A stretch of DNA of 64,000 nt from Pseudomonas frederiksbergensis (GTDB lineage Bacteria; Pseudomonadota; Gammaproteobacteria; Pseudomonadales; Pseudomonadaceae): NCBI RefSeq assembly GCF_900105495.1, contig NZ_FNTF01000002.1, forward strand, positions 5,634,501 to 5,698,500, given 5' to 3'. Shown piece by piece: positions 9,592 to 18,348 of the stretch. Under the pieces are notes generated by a model, which saw only the letters and a list, made by a program, of their open reading frames with translations, had not been told where the DNA came from and did no database searches. The stretch's first letter is position 1. Each line of letters begins with the position of its first letter. A program made the position numbers and the translations under genes.

Positions 9592-10647
9592 TCAAGGTCG
9601 GCGATCCTCGACCCGAGCCTGACTCTTGCTCCAGTCGTTCAGCAGGCTGTAGGCCACCGCCAACAACGTCGGGCCGATGAACAAGCCAATAAAACCAAAG
9701 GCTATCAGCCCGCCAAACACCCCGAGCAGGACAATCACCAGCGGCAAATTACCGCCCCGGCTGATCAGGTACGGTTTGAGCACGTTGTCGACGCCGCTGA
9801 TGATGAACATCCCCCAAACCCCGAGAAACACCGCCATCCCGTACTCGCCCTTCCAGGCCAGCCAGGCCGTGGCCGGAATCCACACCAGTGGCGGCCCCAT
9901 TGGAATCAGGCTCAACAAAAACGTGACGATCCCCAGCACCAGCGCCCCGGGAACCCCAGCAATCAAAAACCCGATCAACGCCAGAACCGCCTGGGCCGCC
10001 GCCGTCCCGATCACGCCGTTCACTACCCGCTGCACTGTGCCTGCCACCAACTCAATGTAATACCCGGCACGGTCACCAATCAGACGTTCCAGCAACCCGT
10101 GAACAAATGCCGCCAGACGCGGCCCGTCACGGTAGAAAAAGAACACGAAGACGATACTCAACGTCAGCTCAAGTATCCCGCCGCCAATTTGTGCACTGCG
10201 CGCCAGCAGCCAATTGCCGACCTGGCCCAGATAAGGCTTGACCGCCAGCATCATCGCCGCGCCTTGTTGATCGATGCTGTTCCAGAGCCCCACCAGCCGC
10301 TCGCCCACTAGGGGAATACTACCCAGCCAGGTCGGCGCTTCCGGCAGTCCGTCGACCTGCACATCCTTGATGAGCGCCGTGGCATCACGCACATGGTCCG
10401 CGAGGTTGAACCCCAGCCAGACCAACGGCAACGCCACCAGCAACATCCAGCCCAGCGTCAGCACCGCGGCCGCCAGAGATTCGCGACCATTGAGCAACCG
10501 CGTGAGCAAACGCATCAGCGGCCAACTGGCAAACGCCAGCACCGCGCCCCAGAAAAGCGCCGACCAGAACGGCGCCATCACCCAGAAGCTCGCGCCAAAC
10601 AGCACCAGGAGCAGGATCTGCACCAACAGCCGATCGTTATTGATCAT
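9592..10647 (-). CDS. AI-2E/PerM-family transporter (YdiK-like)
   Basis: Inner-membrane protein of 351 residues with about eight hydrophobic helices. The family hallmarks are an N-terminal double hairpin (FWSALFWGAVLAFASWPL) and a conserved C-terminal helix pair around LPLVIVLLGVFGGLIAFGFIGLFIGP. Family members include TqsA, linked to autoinducer-2 export, and sodium/proton antiporters, so the substrate is open. It stands between pyrF and the DUF4892 gene; no operon partner is evident. Confidence 0.88.
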   Translation of the reverse strand: MINNDRLLVQILLLVLFGASFWVMAPFWSALFWGAVLAFASWPLMRLLTRLLNGRESLAAAVLTLGWMLLVALPLVWLGFNLADHVRDATALIKDVQVDGLPEAPTWLGSIPLVGERLVGLWNSIDQQGAAMMLAVKPYLGQVGNWLLARSAQIGGGILELTLSIVFVFFFYRDGPRLAAFVHGLLERLIGDRAGYYIELVAGTVQRVVNGVIGTAAAQAVLALIGFLIAGVPGALVLGIVTFLLSLIPMGPPLVWIPATAWLAWKGEYGMAVFLGVWGMFIISGVDNVLKPYLISRGGNLPLVIVLLGVFGGLIAFGFIGLFIGPTLLAVAYSLLNDWSKSQARVEDRRP

Positions 10648-10716
10648 CTAAATCTCGAAAAAAGTCAGTCCGCAAAAGAGTAGGCGAACGCAGCGTGTGC
10701 GTTCGCCGGATAAAGC

Positions 10717-11535
10717 TTATCGCAACAGTTGGATGTGCAAGCCAGCACCTTCGACACTACCCGCTTCCATCCTGGCGGTACGTACACCCTGCCCGATCAG
10801 TGCCTGACGCCAGGCTTCAGCCTTCGGCCCGGAAATACTGACCCGCAATGTGGTGTCCAGATTCAACCCGCGCGAGATCAGGCGCAGCCAGGTTTCGTCA
10901 GGATCGCCGGTCAGTTTGGGGAAATCGAGTTCACCGGTGCTTTTGAGCTCTCGCAGCAAGGTTGCAGAAGTCGGCAGCAAATCACCCAGCGGCGCGGCGG
11001 CGTCAAACTGTTCGACGTGCAGATAAGCTTTGCGATTGCCGCGCGTGATGCTGTAAAGCGCTACCAGCGTGTTGTCCTGCGGGGCCGCCAGGCGCAACAG
11101 CAAATAGGCTTGCTGATCATCGGCACCATAAAGCTTGGCATTGCCGAAGACGTCATTGGCCCACAGGCTGCTTTCGCCGCAATCTCGGGCCTGGCACCAG
11201 AACAGCAACTGGGCATCCTGCTTCTGCAAGGCTTCACGAGCGGCGGTGAAGGCCTCGGTGGAGGAATGCTCCGGTGGCAACTCGTAGGTTACCGAAGTGG
11301 CTTGCCCTCGGGCAGCGACCTGGCCGTCAAAGCGCAACTGGCCGCTGATTTTGCGGATTGAGCCCAGTGGATAAATCCGCTCGAGTTCGGCGACCGGACG
11401 ATAGTCAACGATCTGCGCATCGGCCATACGCGGCACGACCGGCAGGTCCTGACTGCCCGGGACATCGGCGGCAAATAACAGCGGACTGAAGCAACACAGC
11501 GCCAGCAGACTGAATGAACGCATGGATAGACTCAT
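10717..11535 (-). CDS. DUF4892 periplasmic protein
   Basis: A 272-residue secreted protein. A Sec signal peptide ([20 protein letters not shown]) is followed by a DUF4892-type domain of unknown function. The start ATG overlaps the stop of the upstream GST gene (ATGA), so translation is probably coupled. ATG 11523 could also serve as start. Some relatives carry a C-terminal OmpA-like peptidoglycan domain, which is absent here. It is the last gene of the acyl-CoA synthetase/hydrolase operon. Confidence 0.8.
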   Translation of the reverse strand: MSLSMRSFSLLALCCFSPLLFAADVPGSQDLPVVPRMADAQIVDYRPVAELERIYPLGSIRKISGQLRFDGQVAARGQATSVTYELPPEHSSTEAFTAAREALQKQDAQLLFWCQARDCGESSLWANDVFGNAKLYGADDQQAYLLLRLAAPQDNTLVALYSITRGNRKAYLHVEQFDAAAPLGDLLPTSATLLRELKSTGELDFPKLTGDPDETWLRLISRGLNLDTTLRVSISGPKAEAWRQALIGQGVRTARMEAGSVEGAGLHIQLLR

Positions 11536-12191
11536 CGGATCAGCATGGCCTGGGCACCCTTGATGATACTGGCGTCATCGATGCGCTCAGGTACCAGCAA
11601 ACCGCGCTGTACCGCCGGACGGGCCTCCATGGTTGCCATCCAGCGCTGCAGGGCCGGCAAACCTTCGACCTCGACACCCGACCATTCATGGCCACGGACC
11701 CACGGATAAGTGGCGATGTCGGCAATGCTGTATTCACCGGCCAGAAACTCCACGGCTTGCAGACGCGTGTCGAGCACTTCATAGAGGCGGCGGGTTTCAT
11801 GCTGATAGCGATCGATGGCGCCCTGGAGCTTCTCGGGGAAGTAACGGAAAAACACGTTGGCCTGACCTTGCATCGGGCCGATCCCCCCCATCTGGAACAT
11901 CAGCCATTGCAATGCCACTGAACGCCCCTTGGGGTCTTTTGGCAGCAGTTTGCCGCTCAGTTCCGCCAGGTAAATCAGGATCGCACCGGATTCAAACACG
12001 GCGAAATCGCCGTTGGCGCGGTCGACAATCGCCGGAATCCGGCCATTGGGATTGATCTTGAGGAAGCCCTCGGACTTCTGTTCCTTTTTGTCGAAACTCA
12101 AGGCGTGCACCGTGTAGGGCAGGCCGAGTTCCTCGAGCACGATAGAGACCTTGTGGCCATTCGGGGTCGCAGCGGTGTAGAGATCTATCAT
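11532..12191 (-). CDS. Glutathione S-transferase family protein
   Basis: A 219-residue soluble protein. The N-terminal thioredoxin-like domain starts [15 protein letters not shown] and the C-terminal domain is all-helical; this resembles YfcG/GstB-type nu-class GSTs, which can act as disulfide-bond oxidoreductases. The usual catalytic serine or tyrosine position is occupied by TPNGHK, as in the YfcG group. The start ATG 12191 has GGGAG six to seven bases upstream. It lies between an alpha/beta hydrolase and DUF4892 in the same leftward operon. Confidence 0.87.
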   Translation of the reverse strand: MIDLYTAATPNGHKVSIVLEELGLPYTVHALSFDKKEQKSEGFLKINPNGRIPAIVDRANGDFAVFESGAILIYLAELSGKLLPKDPKGRSVALQWLMFQMGGIGPMQGQANVFFRYFPEKLQGAIDRYQHETRRLYEVLDTRLQAVEFLAGEYSIADIATYPWVRGHEWSGVEVEGLPALQRWMATMEARPAVQRGLLVPERIDDASIIKGAQAMLIR

Positions 12192-12241
12192 GGTTGTCTC
12201 CCATTTCAACCCGCCCAGCCTCGACAGTTGCCCGGCGCAAG

Positions 12242-13096
12242 TCAAGGAACGGCGAAGAACCGATTGAAACAGTCTGCGACAAGCTCGGCACCGGGTTCGT
12301 CATTCAGGTGCAAATGATGGCCGCCAGGCAGCTGTTCCCGGCTAAAGGGTAGACGCTCCAGCAACTCGGGATGTTTGGCGAGCATGCCGTCGGCAGCCAC
12401 CAGCAGTTTTGCAGGACAACTGACCCGCTGGACGAAGGCCATCGCCTGTTCAGAGGTCAGACGCAGCGGCGATGGTAGGGTCAGGCGGTTATCGGTGCGC
12501 CAGGTATAACCGCCCGGCACCGGCATCAATCCACGTTGGGCCAGCAGTTCTGCGGCTTCGCGACTGACAGCGACCAAGCCTTTCATGCGCGCCTCGATGG
12601 CCCGGTCGAGGGTGTGGTAGACCGGTTTGCGCTTCTCGCGCAAATCCAGCTGCGCTTGCAAGGCCATGCCCATCCGTTCGGCAGCGTTTTCGCCCTTGTC
12701 TGTAGGAGGAATGACGCCGTCGATCAACGCCAGATGGGTCACGCGTTGCGGTAACGAACCGGCCAGCACCAGCGAAACGATCGCGCCCATGGAATGCCCC
12801 AGCAGCCCAAAGCGCTTCCAGCCCAATTGCTCAGCCACTTGCAACACGTCATGGGCATAGTCCCACAGCGCGTAACCGGCACCGCTCGGCCGATGCCCGG
12901 AATGACCGTGACCGGCCATGTCCAGTGCGATGATGCGCAAGCCTTTGAGCTTCGGCGCCAGCCGGGCGAAGCTGTTGGCGTTGTCCAGCCAGCCATGCAA
13001 GGCGATTACCGGCATGCCGTCTTCGGGGCCGAACAAGTGCGCTGCCAACTCGATGTGCGGCAGGCTCAGGCGAACTTCTTCAACGACATTGCTCAT
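12242..13096 (-). CDS. Alpha/beta hydrolase
   Basis: A 284-residue hydrolase with [13 protein letters not shown] (oxyanion region) near residue 35, the nucleophile elbow GHSMGA, and the late histidine in LPGGHHLHL. The substrate is unknown; this subgroup resembles serine esterases or epoxide-hydrolase-like enzymes. ATG 13096 is chosen because it overlaps the stop of the upstream hydrolase gene by four bases (ATGA). The open frame upstream to 13582 runs through that other gene and is not coding here. Confidence 0.87.
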   Translation of the reverse strand: MSNVVEEVRLSLPHIELAAHLFGPEDGMPVIALHGWLDNANSFARLAPKLKGLRIIALDMAGHGHSGHRPSGAGYALWDYAHDVLQVAEQLGWKRFGLLGHSMGAIVSLVLAGSLPQRVTHLALIDGVIPPTDKGENAAERMGMALQAQLDLREKRKPVYHTLDRAIEARMKGLVAVSREAAELLAQRGLMPVPGGYTWRTDNRLTLPSPLRLTSEQAMAFVQRVSCPAKLLVAADGMLAKHPELLERLPFSREQLPGGHHLHLNDEPGAELVADCFNRFFAVP

Positions 13097-13899
13097 GCGC
13101 AATCCTGTTGGTGGCGACCGTCCCACCGGCTGAGCAGGTTCTTCAGCAGCGTGGCCGTGTCCTGGGGACGTTCGAGGGGAAACATGTGGCCGCCAGGCAT
13201 GGTCAGGGACTCGCCCAGCGGCAAGCGCCCCACGAGGCTTGCGTGATGACGCATCACCACCCGGCTCTTGTGCCCGCGAACCACCGCCAGCGGCACTTTC
13301 AGTTGCCGTGTGCGGCCGGGACTGGTGTGCGGCACGCCGCGGTAGATACTGATTTCCGTGGCCGGGTCGAAGCGCAGGCGCAACCGGTCGCCCACCTTGT
13401 GCAAGCCATGTTGCAGGTAAGCGTCGAAGCATTCCGGGTCGAAGCCGCGAAACAGGGTTTTGCCCGCGAAATAGTGTCGAGCCGCTTCCAGATCGGTGAA
13501 CTCTTCCCGCCGTCCCAACGTACGGCCGGCCGGGGTCAGTCGATCGATGAAACCGAAGCGTTTGGCAGCGCGGATCACCCATTGATCAGCGCGGGTCAGC
13601 ACCGGCGAATCAAGCATCACCACGCCGCGATAGAGCTCGGGGCACCGCAACGCCGCGTGCAGATGCAACACGCCACCGAAGGAATGGCCTACGCCCCACA
13701 CCGGTTCCGGTTGTTGCTCGAGGTGATGAATCAACTCGTCGACCAGGTTGTACCAGTTGTCATCCGCCGGAAAACGCGGGTCGTGGGCGTGCTGCTGCAG
13801 ATGCGTCACCTGGTACTCGGGCGCCAGCGCCGCGAATAACTTGCCGTAGGTGCCCGAGGGAAACCCGTTGGCGTGGGCGAAAAATATCTGTTGCGACAT
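13093..13899 (-). CDS. Alpha/beta hydrolase
   Basis: A 268-residue hydrolase with FAHANGFPSGTY at the N-terminus, the nucleophile motif GHSFGG and a C-terminal MPGGHMFPLERP segment carrying the catalytic histidine. It is a different subfamily from its downstream neighbour, to which it is translationally coupled. Adjacent acyl-CoA synthetase and thioesterase genes suggest an ester or lipid substrate; that is inference. Confidence 0.87.
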   Translation of the reverse strand: MSQQIFFAHANGFPSGTYGKLFAALAPEYQVTHLQQHAHDPRFPADDNWYNLVDELIHHLEQQPEPVWGVGHSFGGVLHLHAALRCPELYRGVVMLDSPVLTRADQWVIRAAKRFGFIDRLTPAGRTLGRREEFTDLEAARHYFAGKTLFRGFDPECFDAYLQHGLHKVGDRLRLRFDPATEISIYRGVPHTSPGRTRQLKVPLAVVRGHKSRVVMRHHASLVGRLPLGESLTMPGGHMFPLERPQDTATLLKNLLSRWDGRHQQDCA

Positions 13900-14030
13900 A
13901 CCGGTGATCCATCAACGAAAACGAGGGTTGATTGTCCGTAAGACGACGTCCTACAGCAATGACCGTAAGCGCCATGAATGATGACAGTCCGGTCAAGGAG
14001 GCGGCGTTCGGCTGCTACATGGAAAGCGTT

Positions 14031-14474
14031 TCAGCGGGCGGGCGGATTCTCGCCCAATGGCACCACCGCCATGGTCAACCGCGACACACAACTGGCCTTG
14101 CCCTCATCGCTGGTCAAACGGATGTCCCAGACATGCGTCGTGCGGCCAATGTGAATCGGCTTGGCCACCGCCGTGACCCGCCCACTTCGCAAGCCGCGCA
14201 AATGGTTGGCGTTGATTTCCAGGCCAACACAGTAAAACTTGCTGGCGTCGATGCACAGGTAACTGGCCATCGAGCCCACCGTTTCGGCCAGCACCACCGA
14301 GGCGCCGCCGTGCAGCAAGCCGTAAGGCTGGTGAGTACGATGGTCGATGACCATGCTCGCGGTCAGGGACTCGTCGTCGAAGGCTTCGAAGCGAATATCC
14401 AGCACTTCGCCGATGGTGTTTTTCTGGAGTGCGTTCAACTGTTCAATGTTGGGATGGGTACGCCACAAGCTCAT
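14031..14474 (-). CDS. Hotdog-fold acyl-CoA thioesterase (YdiI/PaaI type)
   Basis: A 147-residue single hotdog domain. The YGLLHGGASVVLAETVGS segment holds the HGG and catalytic glutamate of the 4HBT-II thioesterase clan, and the C-terminal strands follow the usual pattern. It likely hydrolyses acyl- or aryl-CoA esters. ATG 14474 is preferred because AAGGA lies eight bases upstream; ATG 14483 has no spacing for it. It lies 32 nt after the acyl-CoA synthetase gene, implying co-transcription and a shared CoA-ester pathway. Confidence 0.88.
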   Translation of the reverse strand: MSLWRTHPNIEQLNALQKNTIGEVLDIRFEAFDDESLTASMVIDHRTHQPYGLLHGGASVVLAETVGSMASYLCIDASKFYCVGLEINANHLRGLRSGRVTAVAKPIHIGRTTHVWDIRLTSDEGKASCVSRLTMAVVPLGENPPAR

Positions 14475-14506
14475 TGCTGACATCCTTTGTTGGTTTTATT
14501 CGTGAC

Positions 14507-16174
14507 TCAATCCTGCCACAGCACCGCTTCACTGCGCTCGCTCCATTCTTCGAAACGGGCGCCGTAAACCGCTTCGATCACATTGCGCTTGATCTTCAGG
14601 GTCGGCGTCAGAAAACCGTTTTCCACCGCCCAGCTGTCCTTGACCACCACCAATCGATGCAAGCGTTCGTGTTTGTCGAGGACGCCGTTGACCTCTTCCA
14701 GAAGTTTTTCCAGGCTTGAATGCAGGCCCGCCCGCGTCGTTCCGCTGGCGTCCTGCTGCCCGACCGCCGAGAGCACGCACAACCCCAGCGGCGCACTCAG
14801 GCCATCGCCCACCACGCACACTTGCTCGATGCGCGAGTGCTCCGCCAGACGATTCTCGATCGGTGCCGGGGCGACGTATTTGCCTTTGCTGGTCTTGAAG
14901 ATTTCCTTCAGTCGCCCGGTCAGGCGTAGGTTGCCTTCGGCGTCCTCCTCACCTTTATCGCCGGTGCGCAGGAAGCCGTCTTCATTGATGGTTTCGGCGG
15001 TTTTCTCGGGTTCCTTGAAATACCCGAGCATGGTCGCGCCGCTGCGCACCATGACCTCGCCCGACTCGGCGATCCGCACCTCGACCTCCGGGCAGGGCTT
15101 GCCGATCCAGCCGGGTTTGTTCTGGCCCGGCAGGCAAATGTGCGAATAACCACAGCTTTCGGTCATGCCGTACACCTCCAGCACATCCAGCCCCAGCTTG
15201 CGGTACCACAGCAGCAAGGTCTGCGGCACGGGCGCGGCGCCGGACAAGGCGATGCGCAAGGCATCCAGCCCGAGCCCGGCCAGGATTTTGTGGCCAACCC
15301 GCTTGCCGATGATCGGCAGACCGAGCAGGAAGTCGAGGCGCTTTGCCGGGATCTTGCTGTACACGCCCATCTGGAATTTGGTCCAGATCCTCGGTACGCC
15401 GAACAGCGCGGTCGGTCGTGCACGGCGTAAATCGGTCAGGAAGGTGTCGAGGCTCTCGGCAAAAAACACCGTTTGTCCGGTGTAGATCGACGCCAGCTCG
15501 ACGAACATCCGTTCGGCGACATGGCACAGCGGCAGGTAGGACAGCAACCGATCCGACTCATTCAAGCCAAACAACTGCGTGCCGCGAGTGGTGGCAAACC
15601 CCAGGTTGGCGAAACTGTGCATCACGCCTTTGGGCATGCCGGTGGTGCCGGAGGTGTAAATGATGGTCGCCAACTGGTCGCCGGACGGCTTGGGATCGTC
15701 CTGGATCGGTGAGCTCTTTTGCAGGTCGGCCCAGCTGTAGTCAAACGTTCCAGGCGGATGCAACGGCAGACTGATGGTCGGCAGGTCGGCACTGACTCCG
15801 CGAGACATGCCGGGCCAGTCATCGAGTTTGCCGATGAACGCCAGCGCCGCTTCGGAGTGTTCAAGGACCTGGGCCACGGTCTCGGCGGTGAGGTTCGGGT
15901 AGAGCGGCACCGACACGTGCCCGGCCATCCAGATCGCCAGGTCGGCGATGATCCAGTGCGCGCAGTTTTTCGAAATCAGGGCGATGTGGCTGCCTTGGGG
16001 CAGTTCGCGCGCGCGCAACCAATGTGCGGCGCAGCGCGCCTGATGACCGACGTCGCCCCAGCTCAGGGTTTCGACTTGGCCGCCGCCCGTGGGCTGGACC
16101 AGAAAGCGCTGGCGGGGATGACGGGCCTCGCGCTCGTAGAAGACGTCCAGCGGCAAACGAAAAGCAGCAGGCAT
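14507..16174 (-). CDS. AMP-binding long-chain acyl-CoA synthetase-like enzyme
   Basis: Adenylate-forming enzyme of 555 residues that would activate a carboxylic acid to its CoA thioester through an acyl-AMP. Visible motifs are the P-loop-like IIYTSGTTGMPKGVMHS, the VYGMTES A5 motif, the TGDKGE A7 motif, and a C-terminal FKTSKGKYVAPAPIE hinge with the lysine region. It is closest to the eukaryotic-like FadD15/FAA group. The start ATG 16174 has AAAGGAG eight bases upstream. It is the first gene of the leftward operon, with a palindrome just upstream at 16216-16235. Confidence 0.92.
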   Translation of the reverse strand: MPAAFRLPLDVFYEREARHPRQRFLVQPTGGGQVETLSWGDVGHQARCAAHWLRARELPQGSHIALISKNCAHWIIADLAIWMAGHVSVPLYPNLTAETVAQVLEHSEAALAFIGKLDDWPGMSRGVSADLPTISLPLHPPGTFDYSWADLQKSSPIQDDPKPSGDQLATIIYTSGTTGMPKGVMHSFANLGFATTRGTQLFGLNESDRLLSYLPLCHVAERMFVELASIYTGQTVFFAESLDTFLTDLRRARPTALFGVPRIWTKFQMGVYSKIPAKRLDFLLGLPIIGKRVGHKILAGLGLDALRIALSGAAPVPQTLLLWYRKLGLDVLEVYGMTESCGYSHICLPGQNKPGWIGKPCPEVEVRIAESGEVMVRSGATMLGYFKEPEKTAETINEDGFLRTGDKGEEDAEGNLRLTGRLKEIFKTSKGKYVAPAPIENRLAEHSRIEQVCVVGDGLSAPLGLCVLSAVGQQDASGTTRAGLHSSLEKLLEEVNGVLDKHERLHRLVVVKDSWAVENGFLTPTLKIKRNVIEAVYGARFEEWSERSEAVLWQD

Positions 16175-16215
16175 GCGACTCGCTCCTTTATTTTTGGTTT
16201 GGAGCAAGCGTAGTC

Positions 16216-16235
16216 AACCAAGCAAGTGCTTGGTT
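16216..16235. promoter_or_regulatory. Perfect 20-bp palindromic operator candidate
   Basis: AACCAAGCA and TGCTTGGTT are exact 9-bp inverted arms with a 2-bp centre, about 42 bp upstream of the acyl-CoA synthetase start. Size and symmetry fit a TetR-family dimer site, as often found before acyl-CoA genes. No cognate regulator is adjacent. Confidence 0.6.
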
Positions 16236-16260
16236 AAATTATTTGAAGGTAGAGCCAGAT

Positions 16261-16306
16261 CAAAAGACCGCAGCCTTCGGCGGCTCCTACAGGCTGCGGT
16301 CTTTTG
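16261..16306. repeat. Intergenic inverted repeat, possible sixA terminator
   Basis: CAAAAGACCGCAGCC and GGCTGCGGTCTTTTG form a perfect 15-bp stem with a 16-nt loop just past the sixA stop. A short T-run follows in the leftward direction. The loop GGCGGCTCCTACA resembles dispersed Pseudomonas intergenic repeats, so it may be both repeat and terminator. Confidence 0.7.
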
Positions 16307-16310
16307 GCTT

Positions 16311-16763
16311 TCAAGGGTGTTTGATGCCGTTAAGCTTCATCGACCCGATCAGTAGTTCGTTGTGCTCAAGCTCGGCCAAGCCGGCGGTACTGACTTTTTC
16401 CGGTGGATAGCCGGCGCCGTGCTGCAGATAGCTCAGCAAATTGCCCACCAGCGGATTGTGACTGACCAGCAGGACGTTACTCACCGACACCAGCTGTTCT
16501 GCCACCTTGTCCGGGTCGGTATCCGGGGTCAGCCAATCGACCGTGCGGATCTCCGGTGCGAAATTCAGCGCCGTGCGCACAATTTCCGCAGTCTCCTGCG
16601 CTCGCAGGAAAGGACTGGCGTAAATGGCGGTGAGCGGCTGGCCGGCCAACTCGGCGGCAGTGCGCAGCACTTCTTCACGACCATGGGCAGTCAGTGCCCG
16701 CTCCGAATCAGGACGCTTGCCGTGTGGCTCGGCTTCACCATGACGCAGTATCCAGAGTTTCAT
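16311..16763 (-). CDS. sixA: Phosphohistidine phosphatase SixA
   Basis: A 150-residue histidine-phosphatase superfamily member. The nucleophile motif LRHGEAEP is at residues 6-13 and the second catalytic histidine is in VSHNPLVGN. SixA proteins dephosphorylate phosphohistidine in HPt domains or in the nitrogen phosphotransferase system. The start overlaps the stop of the DUF4389 gene by four bases, so the two are coupled with gpsA upstream. Confidence 0.9.
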   Translation of the reverse strand: MKLWILRHGEAEPHGKRPDSERALTAHGREEVLRTAAELAGQPLTAIYASPFLRAQETAEIVRTALNFAPEIRTVDWLTPDTDPDKVAEQLVSVSNVLLVSHNPLVGNLLSYLQHGAGYPPEKVSTAGLAELEHNELLIGSMKLNGIKHP

Positions 16764-17107
16764 AGCTTGGGCTCCTCATCTCGGGCCGGGTGTGGTGCCG
16801 GCGCCACAGTGTGCGGCGCTTCACCTTCCGGTGTACGCGGCGTCGGCCAGTCGGCGAACGGCCACGGTTTCTGGTCACTGTGGAAACTGCCGAATCGACC
16901 GATCTGCGCCAGGAACTGGCTCAGGCTGTCGCCGAAGTTCATCAGGCTGGCGCTCGGGGCGCCATATATCAAACGATAGATCAACTGCACCAGCACCACG
17001 GCGCCAAGGATGAACTGCGCCACTTGCCAGACCAGCACATAGACGATCATCCACAACACTCGCAGCAGGATGGATTCGTACTTGTCCTCTGTTTTCGGAT
17101 CGTTCAT
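16760..17107 (-). CDS. DUF4389 membrane protein
   Basis: A 115-residue protein. One long hydrophobic segment (LLRVLWMIVYVLVWQVAQFI, about residues 14-40) continues into the DUF4389 pattern GAPSASLMNFGDSLSQFLAQIGRF. A proline-rich tail ends the protein. Function is unknown. ATG 17107 is used because the family starts there; the longer open frame overlaps gpsA. It is the middle gene of gpsA-DUF4389-sixA. Confidence 0.85.
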   Translation of the reverse strand: MNDPKTEDKYESILLRVLWMIVYVLVWQVAQFILGAVVLVQLIYRLIYGAPSASLMNFGDSLSQFLAQIGRFGSFHSDQKPWPFADWPTPRTPEGEAPHTVAPAPHPARDEEPKL

Positions 17108-17126
17108 GTCTCGCTCTCCCTGATGC

Positions 17127-18152
17127 TCAGTTGAAACCACTGGTGGAAATAAAGTCGACGTCGGTTTTCGGCTCGGCACGCATCAGTAGACCGATCACCT
17201 GCTCCAGCGTGCGCCCTTCGAACAGGATGGCATGCAGCCCGGCGACCAGCGGCATGTACACGCCCACCTCCTGAGCCTTGGTCTTGAGTACCTTGAGGGT
17301 GTTCACCCCTTCAGCGACTTCGCCCAGGCGCGTCACCGCTTCTTCAAGGCTCAGGCCCTGGCCGAGGGCGAACCCGACCTGGTAGTTACGGCTTTTGGGC
17401 GACGAGCAGGTGACGATCAGATCGCCCACGCCCGCCAAACCGAGGAAGGTCATCGGGTTGGCGCCCTGATTCACCGCAAAGCGGGTCATTTCCGCCAACG
17501 CCCGGGTGATCAGCATGCTCTTGGTGTTTTCGCCCATGCCCATCGCCACGGCCATGCCGGCAATGATCGCGTAGACGTTTTTCAACGCCCCGCCCAGCTC
17601 CACGCCATAGCGGTCGGCGCTGGCGTATACGCGAAAGGTCTTGCCGTGCAGCGCTTCCTGGACCCGTTGGCAGAGTTCTTCATCTTCGCTGGCGACCACC
17701 GTGGCGGTCAGCGCATGCTCGGCGATTTCACGGGCCAGGTTCGGCCCGGACAGCACGCCGATGCGCGCTTGCGGGGCGATCTCTTCGAGGATTTCGCTCA
17801 TCAGTTTGAAGGTGTGGGCTTCGATGCCTTTGGTCAGGCTCACCAACAATTTGCCGTTCAAAACTTCGGCGTGCGGCATCAATACCGAGCGCAGCGCGCT
17901 GGACGGCAGTGCGACGAAGCACAGGTCGCAGGCTTGCAGGGTGGCCAGCAGGTCGGTGACCGCTTCCACGGCCGGCAGAATCTTGATGCCTTTGAGGTAA
18001 CGCGGGTTCTCGCGATTGACCCGAATGGCCTCGGCCTGTTCGGGGTCACGCATCCACAGCCGGACCTGATGCCCGTTCTCGGCCAGCAGATTAGCCACGG
18101 CGGTACCAAAACTTCCGCCTCCCAGGACCGCAATTGGGCGCTGTTCAGTCAT
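17127..18152 (-). CDS. gpsA: Glycerol-3-phosphate dehydrogenase (NAD(P)+)
   Basis: Reduces dihydroxyacetone phosphate to sn-glycerol 3-phosphate for phospholipid synthesis. The 341-residue protein has the dinucleotide motif [15 protein letters not shown] at the N-terminus and the catalytic lysine in [16 protein letters not shown]. The family signature [14 protein letters not shown] is also present. ATG 18152 gives the standard length; the open frame extends 26 codons upstream. It heads a leftward operon with DUF4389 and sixA and diverges from the TonB-dependent receptor. Confidence 0.97.
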   Translation of the reverse strand: MTEQRPIAVLGGGSFGTAVANLLAENGHQVRLWMRDPEQAEAIRVNRENPRYLKGIKILPAVEAVTDLLATLQACDLCFVALPSSALRSVLMPHAEVLNGKLLVSLTKGIEAHTFKLMSEILEEIAPQARIGVLSGPNLAREIAEHALTATVVASEDEELCQRVQEALHGKTFRVYASADRYGVELGGALKNVYAIIAGMAVAMGMGENTKSMLITRALAEMTRFAVNQGANPMTFLGLAGVGDLIVTCSSPKSRNYQVGFALGQGLSLEEAVTRLGEVAEGVNTLKVLKTKAQEVGVYMPLVAGLHAILFEGRTLEQVIGLLMRAEPKTDVDFISTSGFN

Positions 18153-18348
18153 ATGCAATCCGTTAATCCATACCAGTGGCGATGTCGGCATTATACGGAG
18201 CGCCCCAGTGGCGGCCAGCCCCCACATCAATTACCGACACTTGTAGGAAGAAGACTAAGAAAACCGAGGAAAATGCCCACAACGTGACTGGAAAAGTCAT
18301 TGCGCTCAGTTAACATGCGCGCCAATTGTTCGCTATCAAGGATGTGTT

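Noticed and set aside
12242..13582. Extended 446-codon hydrolase
   Set aside because: The first 162 codons lie in a second frame of the upstream hydrolase gene. The true start is ATG 13096, with an ATGA overlap.
18153..18348. Fur box before the TonB-dependent receptor
   Set aside because: No sequence close to the GATAATGATAATCATTATC pattern is present between gpsA and the receptor.
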